DNA from: Phycisphaerae bacterium | Lineage (GTDB): Bacteria > Planctomycetota > Phycisphaerae > Phycisphaerales > SM1A02 | Direction: 5' to 3' | Assembly: GCA_002683195.1 (NCBI GenBank) | Contig: NYSW01000023.1 | Location: 11,631-25,591 of the forward strand | DNA: 13,961 nt | Shown here: one piece after another, positions 1-8,333 of the stretch | Layout: every line of letters starts with the position of its first letter | Position numbering within the stretch: the first letter of the stretch is position 1 | Notes under the pieces: model-generated | Seen by the model: the letters and a program-made list of their open reading frames with translations, nothing else | The model's database searches: none | Told to the model about the DNA's origin: nothing | Position numbers and translations under genes: made by a program

Positions 1-15
1 GACGGCAAGCTCTGA
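1..15 (+). CDS. 3' end of an upstream gene (partial)
   Basis: Frame 1 reads Asp-Gly-Lys-Leu and then TGA at 13-15. An intrinsic terminator begins 30 bases later, which fits the end of a plus-strand gene. The other two plus frames have no stop near the terminator. Only four residues are visible, so nothing can be said about function. Confidence 0.35.
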   Translation, partial: DGKL

Positions 16-45
16 TCGGGCGTTCACCACGAGGAAGACCAACGG

Positions 46-80
46 CGGCCCGAGGCGTTTCATCGCTTCGGGCCGTTTTT
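46..80 (+). terminator. Rho-independent terminator of the upstream gene
   Basis: A 12-bp stem pairs 46-57 with 64-75, with one G-U pair and a 6-base loop at 58-63. Five T follow at 76-80. It separates the gene ending at 15 from the lanthipeptide operon, so the operon should have its own promoter between 81 and 253. Confidence 0.85.
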
Positions 81-146
81 CCTGGTTCCGGAGATGTCCG
101 GTTCCTGCCGGGAGGACATGCGGTCCAGTGGATTCAAGGCCGGATC

Positions 147-155
147 TGATATCTT
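147..155 (+). promoter_or_regulatory. Weak candidate extended -10 for the operon
   Basis: TG-A-TATCTT at 147-155 resembles an extended -10 element and lies about 100 bases before the first gene. No convincing -35 hexamer is found 16-18 bases upstream. This is only the best match in the 81-253 gap; an alternative sigma factor promoter is equally possible. Confidence 0.2.
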
Positions 156-242
156 CTCACGTGGGATCGATGCTCGTCAGGGGAGCTCGTTCACCAGTCG
201 AGTCCGCGTCGAGATCCTGACCGCAGGTCGCCGCGGCAAATC

Positions 243-246
243 GGAG
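243..246 (+). promoter_or_regulatory. Ribosome binding site deciding the TTG start at 254
   Basis: GGAG at 243-246 lies 7 bases before TTG at 254. The competing ATG at 296 has only a GAGG-like stretch about 2 bases away, which is too close, so the TTG start is preferred. Confidence 0.55.
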
Positions 247-253
247 AAACACG

Positions 254-1576
254 TTGTCCCAGCGTAACATCGCCAGCATCGCGAGATCCGAGGCGATGTC
301 GCAGTTCTCCTCGACCGAGCAGCTCGATCAGCGTCTGGTGGTGGTCCGAGGGGTGGCGTGGCTTCTTCTCCTGCTCGCCGCCGTGTTCGTCGGCTTCGCC
401 CTGCTCTGGGGCTTTCTCGGTCGGGTGCCTCGAACCATCGAAGGCGAAGGGATCATCATCCCGAGAGACACCCGGCCGGTCCAGGTGATGAGCGCGTCCG
501 CCTACGGGGGCGTGGTCGAAATCATCGTTCCGGAGTTCGCGGAGGTCGAAGCCGGTGAACCCATCCTGCGACTTCACAACGACGATCTGGAGATGTCGCT
601 GGAGAACGCGCGGCGGCAACTCTCCGATCTTCAGGGTCAGGATCGGACGCTGACGGATTCGGAGGATCGGATTCTCGGCCAGAGGAAGTCGGCCCGCGAC
701 GAACAGGTCGCGATGTCCAGGACCATCATCGCGCAGACGAACGAACTGGTGAAGATGCTTCAGGATGAAGTCAAGGACATCGAACTGCTGGTGAAGGATC
801 GCCTCGTACCGAGATCGCAGCTGGTCAGTACGAGGTCGACGCTCTATTCCTCGATGCAACAGGTGATTCAGCAACAGACCCAGGAGTCCCAGGCGAACAT
901 CGAGTACCAGTCGCTGGTGAATTCCACCGAGCAGTCCCGTCTCGATCGAATGCACGCCATCGCGACCGCCGAGGATCAGGTCCGTTCGGCCGAGACGAAG
1001 ATCGCGACTTCCACCGTGGTGCACGCCCCGATTTCCGGCCGGGTGCTCGAGCATTCGGTGGATCTGGGATCGGCGATCCAGGCCGGCACGCCGGTGACCT
1101 CCATCCGGCCTCGATCCACCTCCAAGGACGTCTCCATCGAAGTCGTCGCCTACGTACCGTTCGGGATCGGAAAACAGATCGAGGCGGGGATGGAGGTCCA
1201 GGTCTCGCTCGGTTTCGCCAAGCCCTCGCGATACGGCTACATCAAAGGAACGGTCGATCGAATCGGAGAGTTCGTGTCGGGAACGACCACCGAGATCCAT
1301 TTGGGAAGCAGCGAGCTCGCGGAGTCGATGACGAAGAGCCTGGGCCCGATGCTCGAAGTGGTGGTCGCGATCCAGTCGGATCCGGAGACCGAGACCGGTC
1401 TTGCCTGGACCAGTGGCCGGGGATTCCCGAGACCCATTGATTTTCCGAGCCTGTGCGGCATTCGGGTGATCACCGCGCAGGACCGGCCCATCGAACTCGT
1501 CGTGCCGTGGCTGAAGGACGCAGTCGGGCTCGATCCCGAGCCGCGCGTCGTCGATCAGGCGACGGGTGCGGAATGA
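254..1576 (+). CDS. HlyD-family periplasmic adaptor of NHLM-type peptide secretion
   Basis: This 440-residue membrane fusion protein should link the inner-membrane ABC transporter to an outer-membrane channel. A short cytoplasmic N-terminus is followed by one hydrophobic segment at about residues 34-55. A first biotinyl-lipoyl-like half follows (about 85-107, containing GGVVEIIVPEFAEVEAGEPI), then a long Glu/Gln/Arg-rich helical hairpin (about 110-250). The second lipoyl-like half is at about 255-284 (HAPISGRVLEHSVDLGSAI), and a beta-rich C-terminal region completes the HlyD order. The layout and the partner ABC genes match the family I know as 'NHLM bacteriocin system secretion protein' (TIGR03794, from memory). 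I chose TTG at 254 because of a GGAG 7 bases upstream; ATG at 296 would remove 14 residues without touching any domain. The stop overlaps the next gene's ATG (ATGA), so translation is probably coupled. The family is certain; the cargo is inferred from the LanM gene downstream. Confidence 0.9.
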   Translation: MSQRNIASIARSEAMSQFSSTEQLDQRLVVVRGVAWLLLLLAAVFVGFALLWGFLGRVPRTIEGEGIIIPRDTRPVQVMSASAYGGVVEIIVPEFAEVEAGEPILRLHNDDLEMSLENARRQLSDLQGQDRTLTDSEDRILGQRKSARDEQVAMSRTIIAQTNELVKMLQDEVKDIELLVKDRLVPRSQLVSTRSTLYSSMQQVIQQQTQESQANIEYQSLVNSTEQSRLDRMHAIATAEDQVRSAETKIATSTVVHAPISGRVLEHSVDLGSAIQAGTPVTSIRPRSTSKDVSIEVVAYVPFGIGKQIEAGMEVQVSLGFAKPSRYGYIKGTVDRIGEFVSGTTTEIHLGSSELAESMTKSLGPMLEVVVAIQSDPETETGLAWTSGRGFPRPIDFPSLCGIRVITAQDRPIELVVPWLKDAVGLDPEPRVVDQATGAE

Positions 1577-3780
1577 AGAAAGGCCAGACCAAGCAGGGGC
1601 CAAGTGGGGTCGCCAGGGTTCCGTCGATTCTGCAGATGGAAGCGGTTGAATGCGGCGCCGCGAGCCTCGCGATGGTGCTCGCCTACTACGGAAGCTGGAT
1701 TCCGCTGGCCAGACTCCGAATGGAGTGTGGAGTCACTCGCGATGGATCGAACGCCGGTCAGTTGGCAAAGGTGGCTCGGACCTACGGACTGAAGGCGAAG
1801 GGGCGAAGGCTCGAAATCGAATCGCTTCGCGAGGAGGCGGGCCGGCCGTTGATTCTCTTCTGGGGTTTCGGGCATTTCGTGGTGTTCGAAGGGATGCGCG
1901 GCGATGGCTATCAGATCAACGATCCGGCCGGCGGCCGGCGGGTGGTCGAGGAGGAGGAGTTTTCGAAATCCTTCACCGGAATCGCCATCCAGTTCGATCT
2001 CGAACCCGACTTCGAGCCGACCGGTTCCCCCCCCAGTCTGCTCCGCGGGGTCAAGGCCTGGATGCAGGGGAATCGGATCGCCGCGGTATTCGCCCTGTTG
2101 TGTGGTCTCTTCCTGGCCATTCCCGGTGCGCTCATCCCCGGATTCACGGGGGCGTTCATCGATCGGGTGGTCGAGGGAGGTGATTCGTCGTCCGCGACCT
2201 GGTTGATCACGGGCATGATCCTGTTGCTGGCGATCACGCTCGGGGTCATGCTGATCCAGGGGTATGCGTTGAATCGCCTGGTGCTCCGGATGTTCCTGAT
2301 GCAGTCGACCAGGCTTGCGACCCATCTTCTCGGTCTGCCGATGCGGTTCTACCAGCAGCGGTCTCCCGGTGACCTGGTGCAGCGTCTCACGTCCAACCAG
2401 ATGATCGCTTCGCAGCTGGGCAACCAGATCATGTTGCAGCTGGTGAGTATCGGGACCGTGCTCATCTACGCGATGGTTCTGATCTTCATGAATCCACTCA
2501 TCGGTGGATGCGCGGTGCTGGCGGCCTTCACCCTGGTCGTGACGGTCAGGATCACCAACGCTCGCGTGCTCGATCGGACGACCGCCCTGCAACGGGAAGT
2601 CGGTCGTCAGTACGGAGCTCTGATGGGGATCCTCCGGTCGATTCCCGAAATCAAGGCGACCAGTCGAGAGACGGAAGCCTTCGGTCAGTGGTCGGGCTAC
2701 CAGGCGAAGGGGGTCAACGCCCAGCAATCGGCATCCCGGATCAATGCGTGGCTCGATGCCGGTCCGATCTTCGTCAGTGGAGTGGTCATCTACGGTCTCG
2801 TCCTGACCCTTGGAGGGTGGGAGGTGATGGCCGGTCGGCTCACCATCGGCGACCTGATCGCGATCCAGCTTCTGACCGGACTCCTTCTCGCTCCGATCAA
2901 TCAACTGGTGCTCCTGGCTCGGACCCTGCAGACGACCCAGGCGGAGATGAACCGAGTTCTGGATGTCCTGGAATATCGCGTGGAGGAAACGGACGCCTCT
3001 TCCGAGGCGGGCGAGGCGGCGGGCGAGACGGGCGAGGCACCGGACTCCCCGACGAGCCGCCTCGGTGGCCGGGTGGACGTGAAAGATCTTCGATTCGGAT
3101 TCGATCCGAACAAACCCGCATTCATCGACGGCCTGTCTCTCTCGCTGGAACCGGGAGCGATGCTCGCCCTGGTCGGGCCGGCTGGAAGCGGGAAGACGGT
3201 GCTCGCGGATCTGATCCTCGGTCTGGAGGAACCGTGGGGTGGTGCGGTGGAGTTCGACGGCCGCTCCCGGACGCGAATCGCCGAGGCGGTGCTGGTCGAT
3301 TCCGTGACCGGAGTCTCCGGGGTGATCACCGCCTTTGCGGGGACCCTGCGGGAGAATGTGACCATGTGGGATCCGACGTTGACCGACGCCGACGTGTTGT
3401 CGGCGCTCCGCGACGCCGACTGCCTCGAACTGCTCGATCGACCCGGAGGTCTCGGATCCCGGATCGAGGAAGGTGGTCGGAATCTGAGTGGGGGGCAGAG
3501 ACAGCGTCTGGAGATCGCTCGTTGCCTCTCCCGGCGACCGGGGGTCATCGTGCTCGATGGTGCGACTTCGGCACTTGACGGCGCGACGGAGGAACGACTG
3601 CTCGATCGCCTTCGACTTCGCGGATGCACCGTGTTGCTGATCACGTCACGGCGGTCGTCTCTGGAGTCCGTCGACGAGGTGGCGGTCATCGACCAGGGAT
3701 CGATTCTGGATCGAGGGTCGTACGAGGATCTGCTCTCCCGGAGCCGGTGGTTCGCATCCGAATTCGGAGCGTCGGCATGA
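1573..3780 (+). CDS. NHLM-type peptidase/ABC transporter (C39 leader peptidase, TM domain, ATPase)
   Basis: This 735-residue bifunctional exporter should cleave the leader from a modified precursor peptide and help pump the product out. The N-terminal C39 peptidase (about 1-140) has a complete set of catalytic residues: Gln21 (oxyanion), Cys27 in VECGAASLAMV, His101 in GHFVVFEG and Asp117 in NDPAGG. The six-helix transmembrane domain spans about 165-450. An acidic, repeat-rich linker (about 470-492) precedes the nucleotide-binding domain, about 500-735. Walker A (GPAGSGKT, 535-542) and the LSGGQ signature (638-642) are intact. The Q-loop Gln is Gly583, the catalytic Glu after Walker B is Gly663 (LDGATSALD) and the switch His is Ser692, so this ATPase cannot be catalytic on its own. 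ATG at 1573 overlaps the adaptor's stop; an in-frame upstream extension to 1453 lies wholly inside that gene and is rejected. It matches the family 'NHLM ABC transporter, peptidase/ATP-binding' (TIGR03796, from memory). Confidence 0.93.
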   Translation: MKKGQTKQGPSGVARVPSILQMEAVECGAASLAMVLAYYGSWIPLARLRMECGVTRDGSNAGQLAKVARTYGLKAKGRRLEIESLREEAGRPLILFWGFGHFVVFEGMRGDGYQINDPAGGRRVVEEEEFSKSFTGIAIQFDLEPDFEPTGSPPSLLRGVKAWMQGNRIAAVFALLCGLFLAIPGALIPGFTGAFIDRVVEGGDSSSATWLITGMILLLAITLGVMLIQGYALNRLVLRMFLMQSTRLATHLLGLPMRFYQQRSPGDLVQRLTSNQMIASQLGNQIMLQLVSIGTVLIYAMVLIFMNPLIGGCAVLAAFTLVVTVRITNARVLDRTTALQREVGRQYGALMGILRSIPEIKATSRETEAFGQWSGYQAKGVNAQQSASRINAWLDAGPIFVSGVVIYGLVLTLGGWEVMAGRLTIGDLIAIQLLTGLLLAPINQLVLLARTLQTTQAEMNRVLDVLEYRVEETDASSEAGEAAGETGEAPDSPTSRLGGRVDVKDLRFGFDPNKPAFIDGLSLSLEPGAMLALVGPAGSGKTVLADLILGLEEPWGGAVEFDGRSRTRIAEAVLVDSVTGVSGVITAFAGTLRENVTMWDPTLTDADVLSALRDADCLELLDRPGGLGSRIEEGGRNLSGGQRQRLEIARCLSRRPGVIVLDGATSALDGATEERLLDRLRLRGCTVLLITSRRSSLESVDEVAVIDQGSILDRGSYEDLLSRSRWFASEFGASA
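3003..3040 (+). repeat. Short imperfect repeat coding a Gly-Glu-Ala linker
   Basis: The heptamer GGGCGAG occurs at 3009-3015, 3021-3027 and 3030-3036 within a G/C-rich tract. It encodes the Glu/Gly/Ala-rich linker (residues 478-489) between the transmembrane and ATPase domains of the peptidase transporter. It probably arose by slippage and looks like a flexible spacer. Confidence 0.6.
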
Positions 3781-6449
3781 AGGCAGCGAAACCCGCATCA
3801 TCCTGGGATGGTCTGGCCGGTGACTCCATGCGAGGTTCGGGACTTTCGATTCCGGTGAGGCGGACGGAGCCGGTCATGCTCGGGATCGAGGAGGGGGAGG
3901 CATCGCTGGTCGCTCGTGCCGTTCGCGCGGATGGTCTGCTCGGACCCGCGGAGCACGTCATGACCGCGGCCCGGGACGATCTGCTGGTGGTGCCGCCCGA
4001 TCCTGAAGGAATCATCCTTGAGGTGCGGGCGTCGGACACCACGATGGTCCGGGTGATCGACCGACCGACCGGGGCGATCGATCCTGATTTCCTGATCCTC
4101 GAGATGATTCGCTGCTCGTTCGAAGACAGCGCCCGACTGCAGGAATGGGTGGAAATGGATCCCGGGCGAATCAACGACTGGGGGATCCTGGTCGACGGGC
4201 TCGGCCGGAGGATGGCCGAGCGTGCGCGGGAACTGATCGACGGCGCGGATGAACGATTCAAGGAGAAGCTCGAGAAGCTCGACTTGCTCGACGACGCGAC
4301 GATGGCTCGGGCGGTTCAGTCGATGACGTCGTCGTCCCGGGATGCAACGGCGTCGACCGGTTCGTCGTCAGATCAGGACGGAGAGTTCCGAGCCTGTCTC
4401 ATGGTCCTGCGGGATCACGGCATCCGGATCCCCGAAGGGATTTCGGTCGACTCCGGTCAGGGTATCGATGTGATCGAACAGGTCGTTCGACGGACACGGT
4501 CCCAGTACCGGGAGGTGATGCTCGACGGACGTTGGTGGTTGGAGGACGGTGGACCATTGCTCGGCAAGCGAGTGACCGACGGGGCCGCGGTCGCTTTGAT
4601 ACCACGACGCGGCGGCTACCGCGCCTTCGAGTTCGAGGCCGACGGCAAGGAACGCGAGATCCCAAGGATCGACGCCGCTTATACCCGGACTCTCGAATCT
4701 CGCGCGAAGATGTTCTATCGACCGTTCCCGAGCCGTCCACTCGGACTGCGGGACATCCTGAAGGAGGTCGTTCGCGGGAACGGTTCGGATGCGGTCGCAA
4801 TTCTCCTGACGGTTCTGATCACTTCGGCTCTCGGTGCCCTGATTCCGATTCTCACCGGACACGTGATCGGATCGACCATTCCGACGTTCGAGCGGAATGA
4901 ACTGCTGTTCATCGGACTCCTGCTCGGAGGACTGGCTCTCGCCCGGGCGTTCATCCACGTGGTGGCGGGGATCGCGTTTCTCCGGATCGAGACCCGGGCG
5001 AGTGTGAACGTGATCGCTGGGCTGGTGGATCGGGTGCTCCGCCTGCCGGCTCGTTTCTTCCGCACCACCTCCGCCGGGGATCTCACCCAGCGGGTGATGG
5101 CGGTGGAACAGGTGCGTTCCGCCCTGACGCAGTCGACGCTGGCGATCCTGATGTCGGTCATCGCCGGCCTGTCGAACCTCGCGGTCCTCGCCTACTACGA
5201 CTGGACGATGTCTCTCACCGCGATCGCGGTGATCGCGGTGGAGTTCGTCCTGGTGATCGCATCCTCGATCTGGCTGGCCCGGCTCGACTACAAACTCTCG
5301 GTCACCAAGGGTGAGCTCGATGGATTCGGGATCGACATGCTGGTGGGGATTCGTCAGGTCCGCATCCAGGGTTCTTCGAAGCGGGTGATGGCCCGACTGC
5401 TCGAGAAGCTGGGCCGGGTCGGGTCGTACACCTATCAAAGTGGGCTGGTCGGAATCTGGATCGGGGTGATCGTGCACGGATTCACGACCCTGGCCCTCGC
5501 CTTCGTCTTCATTGAATTCGTCTTCGCGATGTCCAGCGATGGATCGGGTCCGCTGGGCGGTGGAGGGTTCGTGGCCTTCATCACCGCCTTGACCGCCTTT
5601 CTCGGATCGATCGCCATGATCGGCCCGGCCATCCAGAGCCTGGCTCGCATCGTTCCCCAGTATCACCGCGTTCGTCCGCTTCTGGAGGCCCAGACCGAGG
5701 TCAACGAGGCCGGCGGGGACGCGATCCGGCTCGCGGGAGGGGTCGCGACCCGCGGCGTCAGCTTCGGATACGACCCGAATCTGCCGCTGGTGCTCTCGGG
5801 GGTCGACATCGATGTCGGCCGTGGAGAGTTCGTGGCGATCGTCGGTCGAACCGGATGTGGAAAGTCCACGTTGATGCGAATCATGCTGGGGCTCGAGACG
5901 CCGAACTCCGGATCCGTCCTCTTCGACGGAGTGCCGCTGGAGAGCCTCGATCCGACGCTGGTGCGATCGCAGCTCGGCGTGGTCATGCAGTCGAGCGAGG
6001 TGATCAACGGCAACGTGATGAGCACGATCCTCGGTGCGGGTTCCCGGAAGACGATGGACGACGCCTGGGCGGCGGCGAGACTGGTGGGTATGGGGGATGA
6101 GATCGATGGGATGCCGATGGGCATGTTGACCATGGTCTCATCGACCTCGATGTCCCAAAGCCAGCTGCAGCGATTGCTGATCGCCCGGGCCCTGATCAAC
6201 CGTCCGGAGGTTCTCTTCCTCGATGAAGCGACCAGCGCCCTGGACAACCGGACCCAGGCCGCGATCACCGAGGCGATCGAGGATCTCGGATCCACTCGCG
6301 TGGTGATCGCCCATCGTCTCAGTACCATTCGAAAGGCCGATCGCATCTACGTCCTGAAGGATGGTGTCGTCGTGCAGTCGGGCCGATTCGAGGATCTGGA
6401 GGCCGAGGGAGGCCACTTCGTGGAACTCATGGCGGGACAGATCTCGTGA
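3777..6449 (+). CDS. NHLM-type second ABC half-transporter (N-terminal domain, TM domain, ATPase)
   Basis: This 890-residue protein is the probable partner of the peptidase transporter upstream. The first 330 residues form a soluble region of unclear role. It ends with a WWLEDGGPLLG motif (253-263) that I associate with the family 'NHLM ABC transporter, ATP-binding protein' (TIGR03797, from memory). A low-complexity Ser/Thr stretch lies near 180-197. The transmembrane domain covers about 335-640, and the ATPase about 650-890. Walker A (GRTGCGKST, 690-698), the Q-loop Gln738, Walker B with catalytic Glu817 (FLDEATSALD) and the switch His846 (IAHRLST) are all intact. The signature motif, however, is MSQSQ (792-796) instead of LSGGQ. 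The intact and broken motifs are the reverse of those in the partner. I took ATG at 3777 because it overlaps the previous stop (ATGA). An in-frame start at 3624 would add 51 Arg/Val/Gly-rich residues that lie inside the previous gene. Confidence 0.92.
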   Translation: MKAAKPASSWDGLAGDSMRGSGLSIPVRRTEPVMLGIEEGEASLVARAVRADGLLGPAEHVMTAARDDLLVVPPDPEGIILEVRASDTTMVRVIDRPTGAIDPDFLILEMIRCSFEDSARLQEWVEMDPGRINDWGILVDGLGRRMAERARELIDGADERFKEKLEKLDLLDDATMARAVQSMTSSSRDATASTGSSSDQDGEFRACLMVLRDHGIRIPEGISVDSGQGIDVIEQVVRRTRSQYREVMLDGRWWLEDGGPLLGKRVTDGAAVALIPRRGGYRAFEFEADGKEREIPRIDAAYTRTLESRAKMFYRPFPSRPLGLRDILKEVVRGNGSDAVAILLTVLITSALGALIPILTGHVIGSTIPTFERNELLFIGLLLGGLALARAFIHVVAGIAFLRIETRASVNVIAGLVDRVLRLPARFFRTTSAGDLTQRVMAVEQVRSALTQSTLAILMSVIAGLSNLAVLAYYDWTMSLTAIAVIAVEFVLVIASSIWLARLDYKLSVTKGELDGFGIDMLVGIRQVRIQGSSKRVMARLLEKLGRVGSYTYQSGLVGIWIGVIVHGFTTLALAFVFIEFVFAMSSDGSGPLGGGGFVAFITALTAFLGSIAMIGPAIQSLARIVPQYHRVRPLLEAQTEVNEAGGDAIRLAGGVATRGVSFGYDPNLPLVLSGVDIDVGRGEFVAIVGRTGCGKSTLMRIMLGLETPNSGSVLFDGVPLESLDPTLVRSQLGVVMQSSEVINGNVMSTILGAGSRKTMDDAWAAARLVGMGDEIDGMPMGMLTMVSSTSMSQSQLQRLLIARALINRPEVLFLDEATSALDNRTQAAITEAIEDLGSTRVVIAHRLSTIRKADRIYVLKDGVVVQSGRFEDLEAEGGHFVELMAGQIS

Positions 6450-8329
6450 GCAATCGAATCCTTTCATTCGTACTGCTCGTCGGTCTGCCTCTCGGCGCCT
6501 GCAGTGAAGATCTCGATCGCGAGCGGCTTCGGCTCGCTGATTTCGATCAGAGGGTGGGGACGATCGCGTCGCTCGAAACGGTGGACGGAATGACGGCCGA
6601 GGCCGGGATCCCCGGCACACGGCGTGAGTCCGGGCGACCCGGCGACGGGGGGGACGACTCGATCGAGAGAATCGTCGGGAGTCTCACCGAGGGACGGGCC
6701 CACAGCATCGATCTCATGGAAACCCGTCGAGCCACCCTGGTCAACAATCTCGGTCTGCAGTCGACCCTGATCGTTCCGGAGATCGCCTCCCAGGAGCTTC
6801 GGGCCGAGGAAGCGAAGTTCGAGGCGACGTTCAACGCCAGCATCACCGCCCAGCGAATGGTCAGTCCGATCTCCACTCCGATCGTGGGCTTGCAGAACAG
6901 CACGACGGAAACCGTCTCGGTCGCTCCGTCGGTGAACGTCCCTCTCCGGACCGGTGGGAGCATCGACCTTGATTGGACGGTTTCGTCGCAGGATTCGTCG
7001 TATGAGAACGAGACTCAGGCATTCTCCGCGAGCAGGCCGGGGCTTCGGCTCGAGCAGCCGCTGCTCCGGGGTGGTGGGATCGCCTACAACGAGGCCTCGA
7101 TCGTGATCGCGGAAGCGAACCTCGGGGAACAGCGGAGTCAGGCCCAGGTCGCGGTGATCAACGAACTCGTCCAGTCCGAGACGGCGTATTGGAATCTCTA
7201 CCGCTCCTGGAAGGTGCTCCAGGTGAACCTCGGGCTCTACGCCACCGCCCGCGATCTGCTCGAGAACCAGAGACGGCAGACGGAACTGATGAACTCCTCG
7301 GTCGCGAACGTCTACAACTTCGAGGTGGCCCTCGCGGTGTCCGCGGAGACCGTGCTTCAATCCGAGCTGGAATTCCGGCGGGCGGTCAGGACCTTGAAGG
7401 TGGTGATTCAGAACCCGGACCTCGAACTCGAGGCCGGTCTCACGCTCATGCCGACCACCGAACCTCGACTCGTCGGATACGAGTTCGACGCGGAAAGACT
7501 GGTGCAGTTCGCGATGCGGAATCGAGCGGAACTTCTCGAACTCGAGTACGAGCGGGTGAGGAGCTCCATCGAGGTGCTCATGCGAGACAACGAGACCCTG
7601 CCCCAGCTTGATCTCCTCGCCAGTTGGAACCTCAACGGTTTCACGGACGCCTCCAGTGCGTACCGGCGTGCGACGGAAGACTTCGGAGACGAACCGGATG
7701 GCTGGATGGTGGGCGTGAATCTCAGCGTGCCGCTCGGGAACGACGTCGCGATCGCCAACCTGCAGGCGGCCCTCCTGGCTCGAATGCGAGCCATTGCGGA
7801 TCTGCGCCAACGCCGCATCACGGTCACCGCGGAGGTGCTTGATGCCATCGACGCCCTGGAGACGGGTTGGGATCGGATCCTGACCTCGCAGTACCAGGTC
7901 CAGGCCGCGGAGAGGTTCTACGACGCCTACAAGTTGCTCTTTCAACGAGGCGAGATCCCCAGCAGCAACCTGACCCAGGCGCTCCAGGCCCGATCCTCCG
8001 CCCAGCTTCAGAAGGTTCAAGCCGAGGTCGAATACCAGATCCGGTTCGCGGATCTCGCTCAGGCCGTCGGTTGCCTGATGGGTCATGCCGGCGTGAACTG
8101 GGCCTCGAATCTCGAACTCGAACGCTTCGATCGACCCCCTGCATATTCACCGATGAAGGGCATCACGCCGAACAGCGAACGGCTTGATGAATCGGGCCCC
8201 ACCTTGGAGTCGCTCATGAAGGAGACGCCGGCGTCGTCAACCGATGGAGGTTCGGTCGGCGAGGAACTCGAGACGAGCGTTCCCGACGAGGCATCCTCCG
8301 ATCCACGGCCGAAGCCGGACTCGGATTGA
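6446..8329 (+). CDS. TolC-family outer-membrane efflux lipoprotein
   Basis: This 627-residue protein should form the outer-membrane exit duct for the transporter encoded just upstream. A type II signal peptide is visible: a hydrophobic stretch at 6-18 ends in a lipobox (LGAC) with Cys19 as the lipidation site. After about 80 variable residues come two TolC-like repeats rich in long helices. The first contains QPLLRGGGIAYNEA near residue 205, typical of the outer-membrane efflux protein family (PF02321). The second starts at about 350 and includes the AERLVQFAMRNRAELLELE stretch common in these proteins. The last 60 or so residues are acidic and rich in Ser, Pro and Glu, probably disordered; such a tail is not needed for the channel. 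GTG at 6446 overlaps the previous stop (GTGA), with no clear Shine-Dalgarno sequence, so it is probably translated by coupling. Having the duct inside the operon suggests a dedicated export path. Confidence 0.9.
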   Translation: MSNRILSFVLLVGLPLGACSEDLDRERLRLADFDQRVGTIASLETVDGMTAEAGIPGTRRESGRPGDGGDDSIERIVGSLTEGRAHSIDLMETRRATLVNNLGLQSTLIVPEIASQELRAEEAKFEATFNASITAQRMVSPISTPIVGLQNSTTETVSVAPSVNVPLRTGGSIDLDWTVSSQDSSYENETQAFSASRPGLRLEQPLLRGGGIAYNEASIVIAEANLGEQRSQAQVAVINELVQSETAYWNLYRSWKVLQVNLGLYATARDLLENQRRQTELMNSSVANVYNFEVALAVSAETVLQSELEFRRAVRTLKVVIQNPDLELEAGLTLMPTTEPRLVGYEFDAERLVQFAMRNRAELLELEYERVRSSIEVLMRDNETLPQLDLLASWNLNGFTDASSAYRRATEDFGDEPDGWMVGVNLSVPLGNDVAIANLQAALLARMRAIADLRQRRITVTAEVLDAIDALETGWDRILTSQYQVQAAERFYDAYKLLFQRGEIPSSNLTQALQARSSAQLQKVQAEVEYQIRFADLAQAVGCLMGHAGVNWASNLELERFDRPPAYSPMKGITPNSERLDESGPTLESLMKETPASSTDGGSVGEELETSVPDEASSDPRPKPDSD

Positions 8330-8333
8330 GGTG

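Noticed and set aside
191..1603. Long minus-strand frame of 470 codons
   Set aside because: It lies antisense to the well-supported HlyD gene and is Arg/Asp/Gly/His-rich without any domain. Such shadows are expected in G+C-rich genes.
2508..3578. Plus-strand frame of 356 codons inside the peptidase transporter gene
   Set aside because: Its translation is Arg/Gly/Ser/Pro-rich and lies out of frame with the intact C39 and ATPase motifs; it is a shadow.
4368..5666. Minus-strand frame of 432 codons opposite the second ABC gene
   Set aside because: It is rich in Asp, Arg, His and Gln, antisense to a conserved membrane domain, and shows no motif.
6464..8086. Minus-strand frame of 540 codons opposite the TolC-like gene
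   Set aside because: It is a shadow of a gene with clear TolC motifs; its translation has biased charged composition and no recognisable domain.
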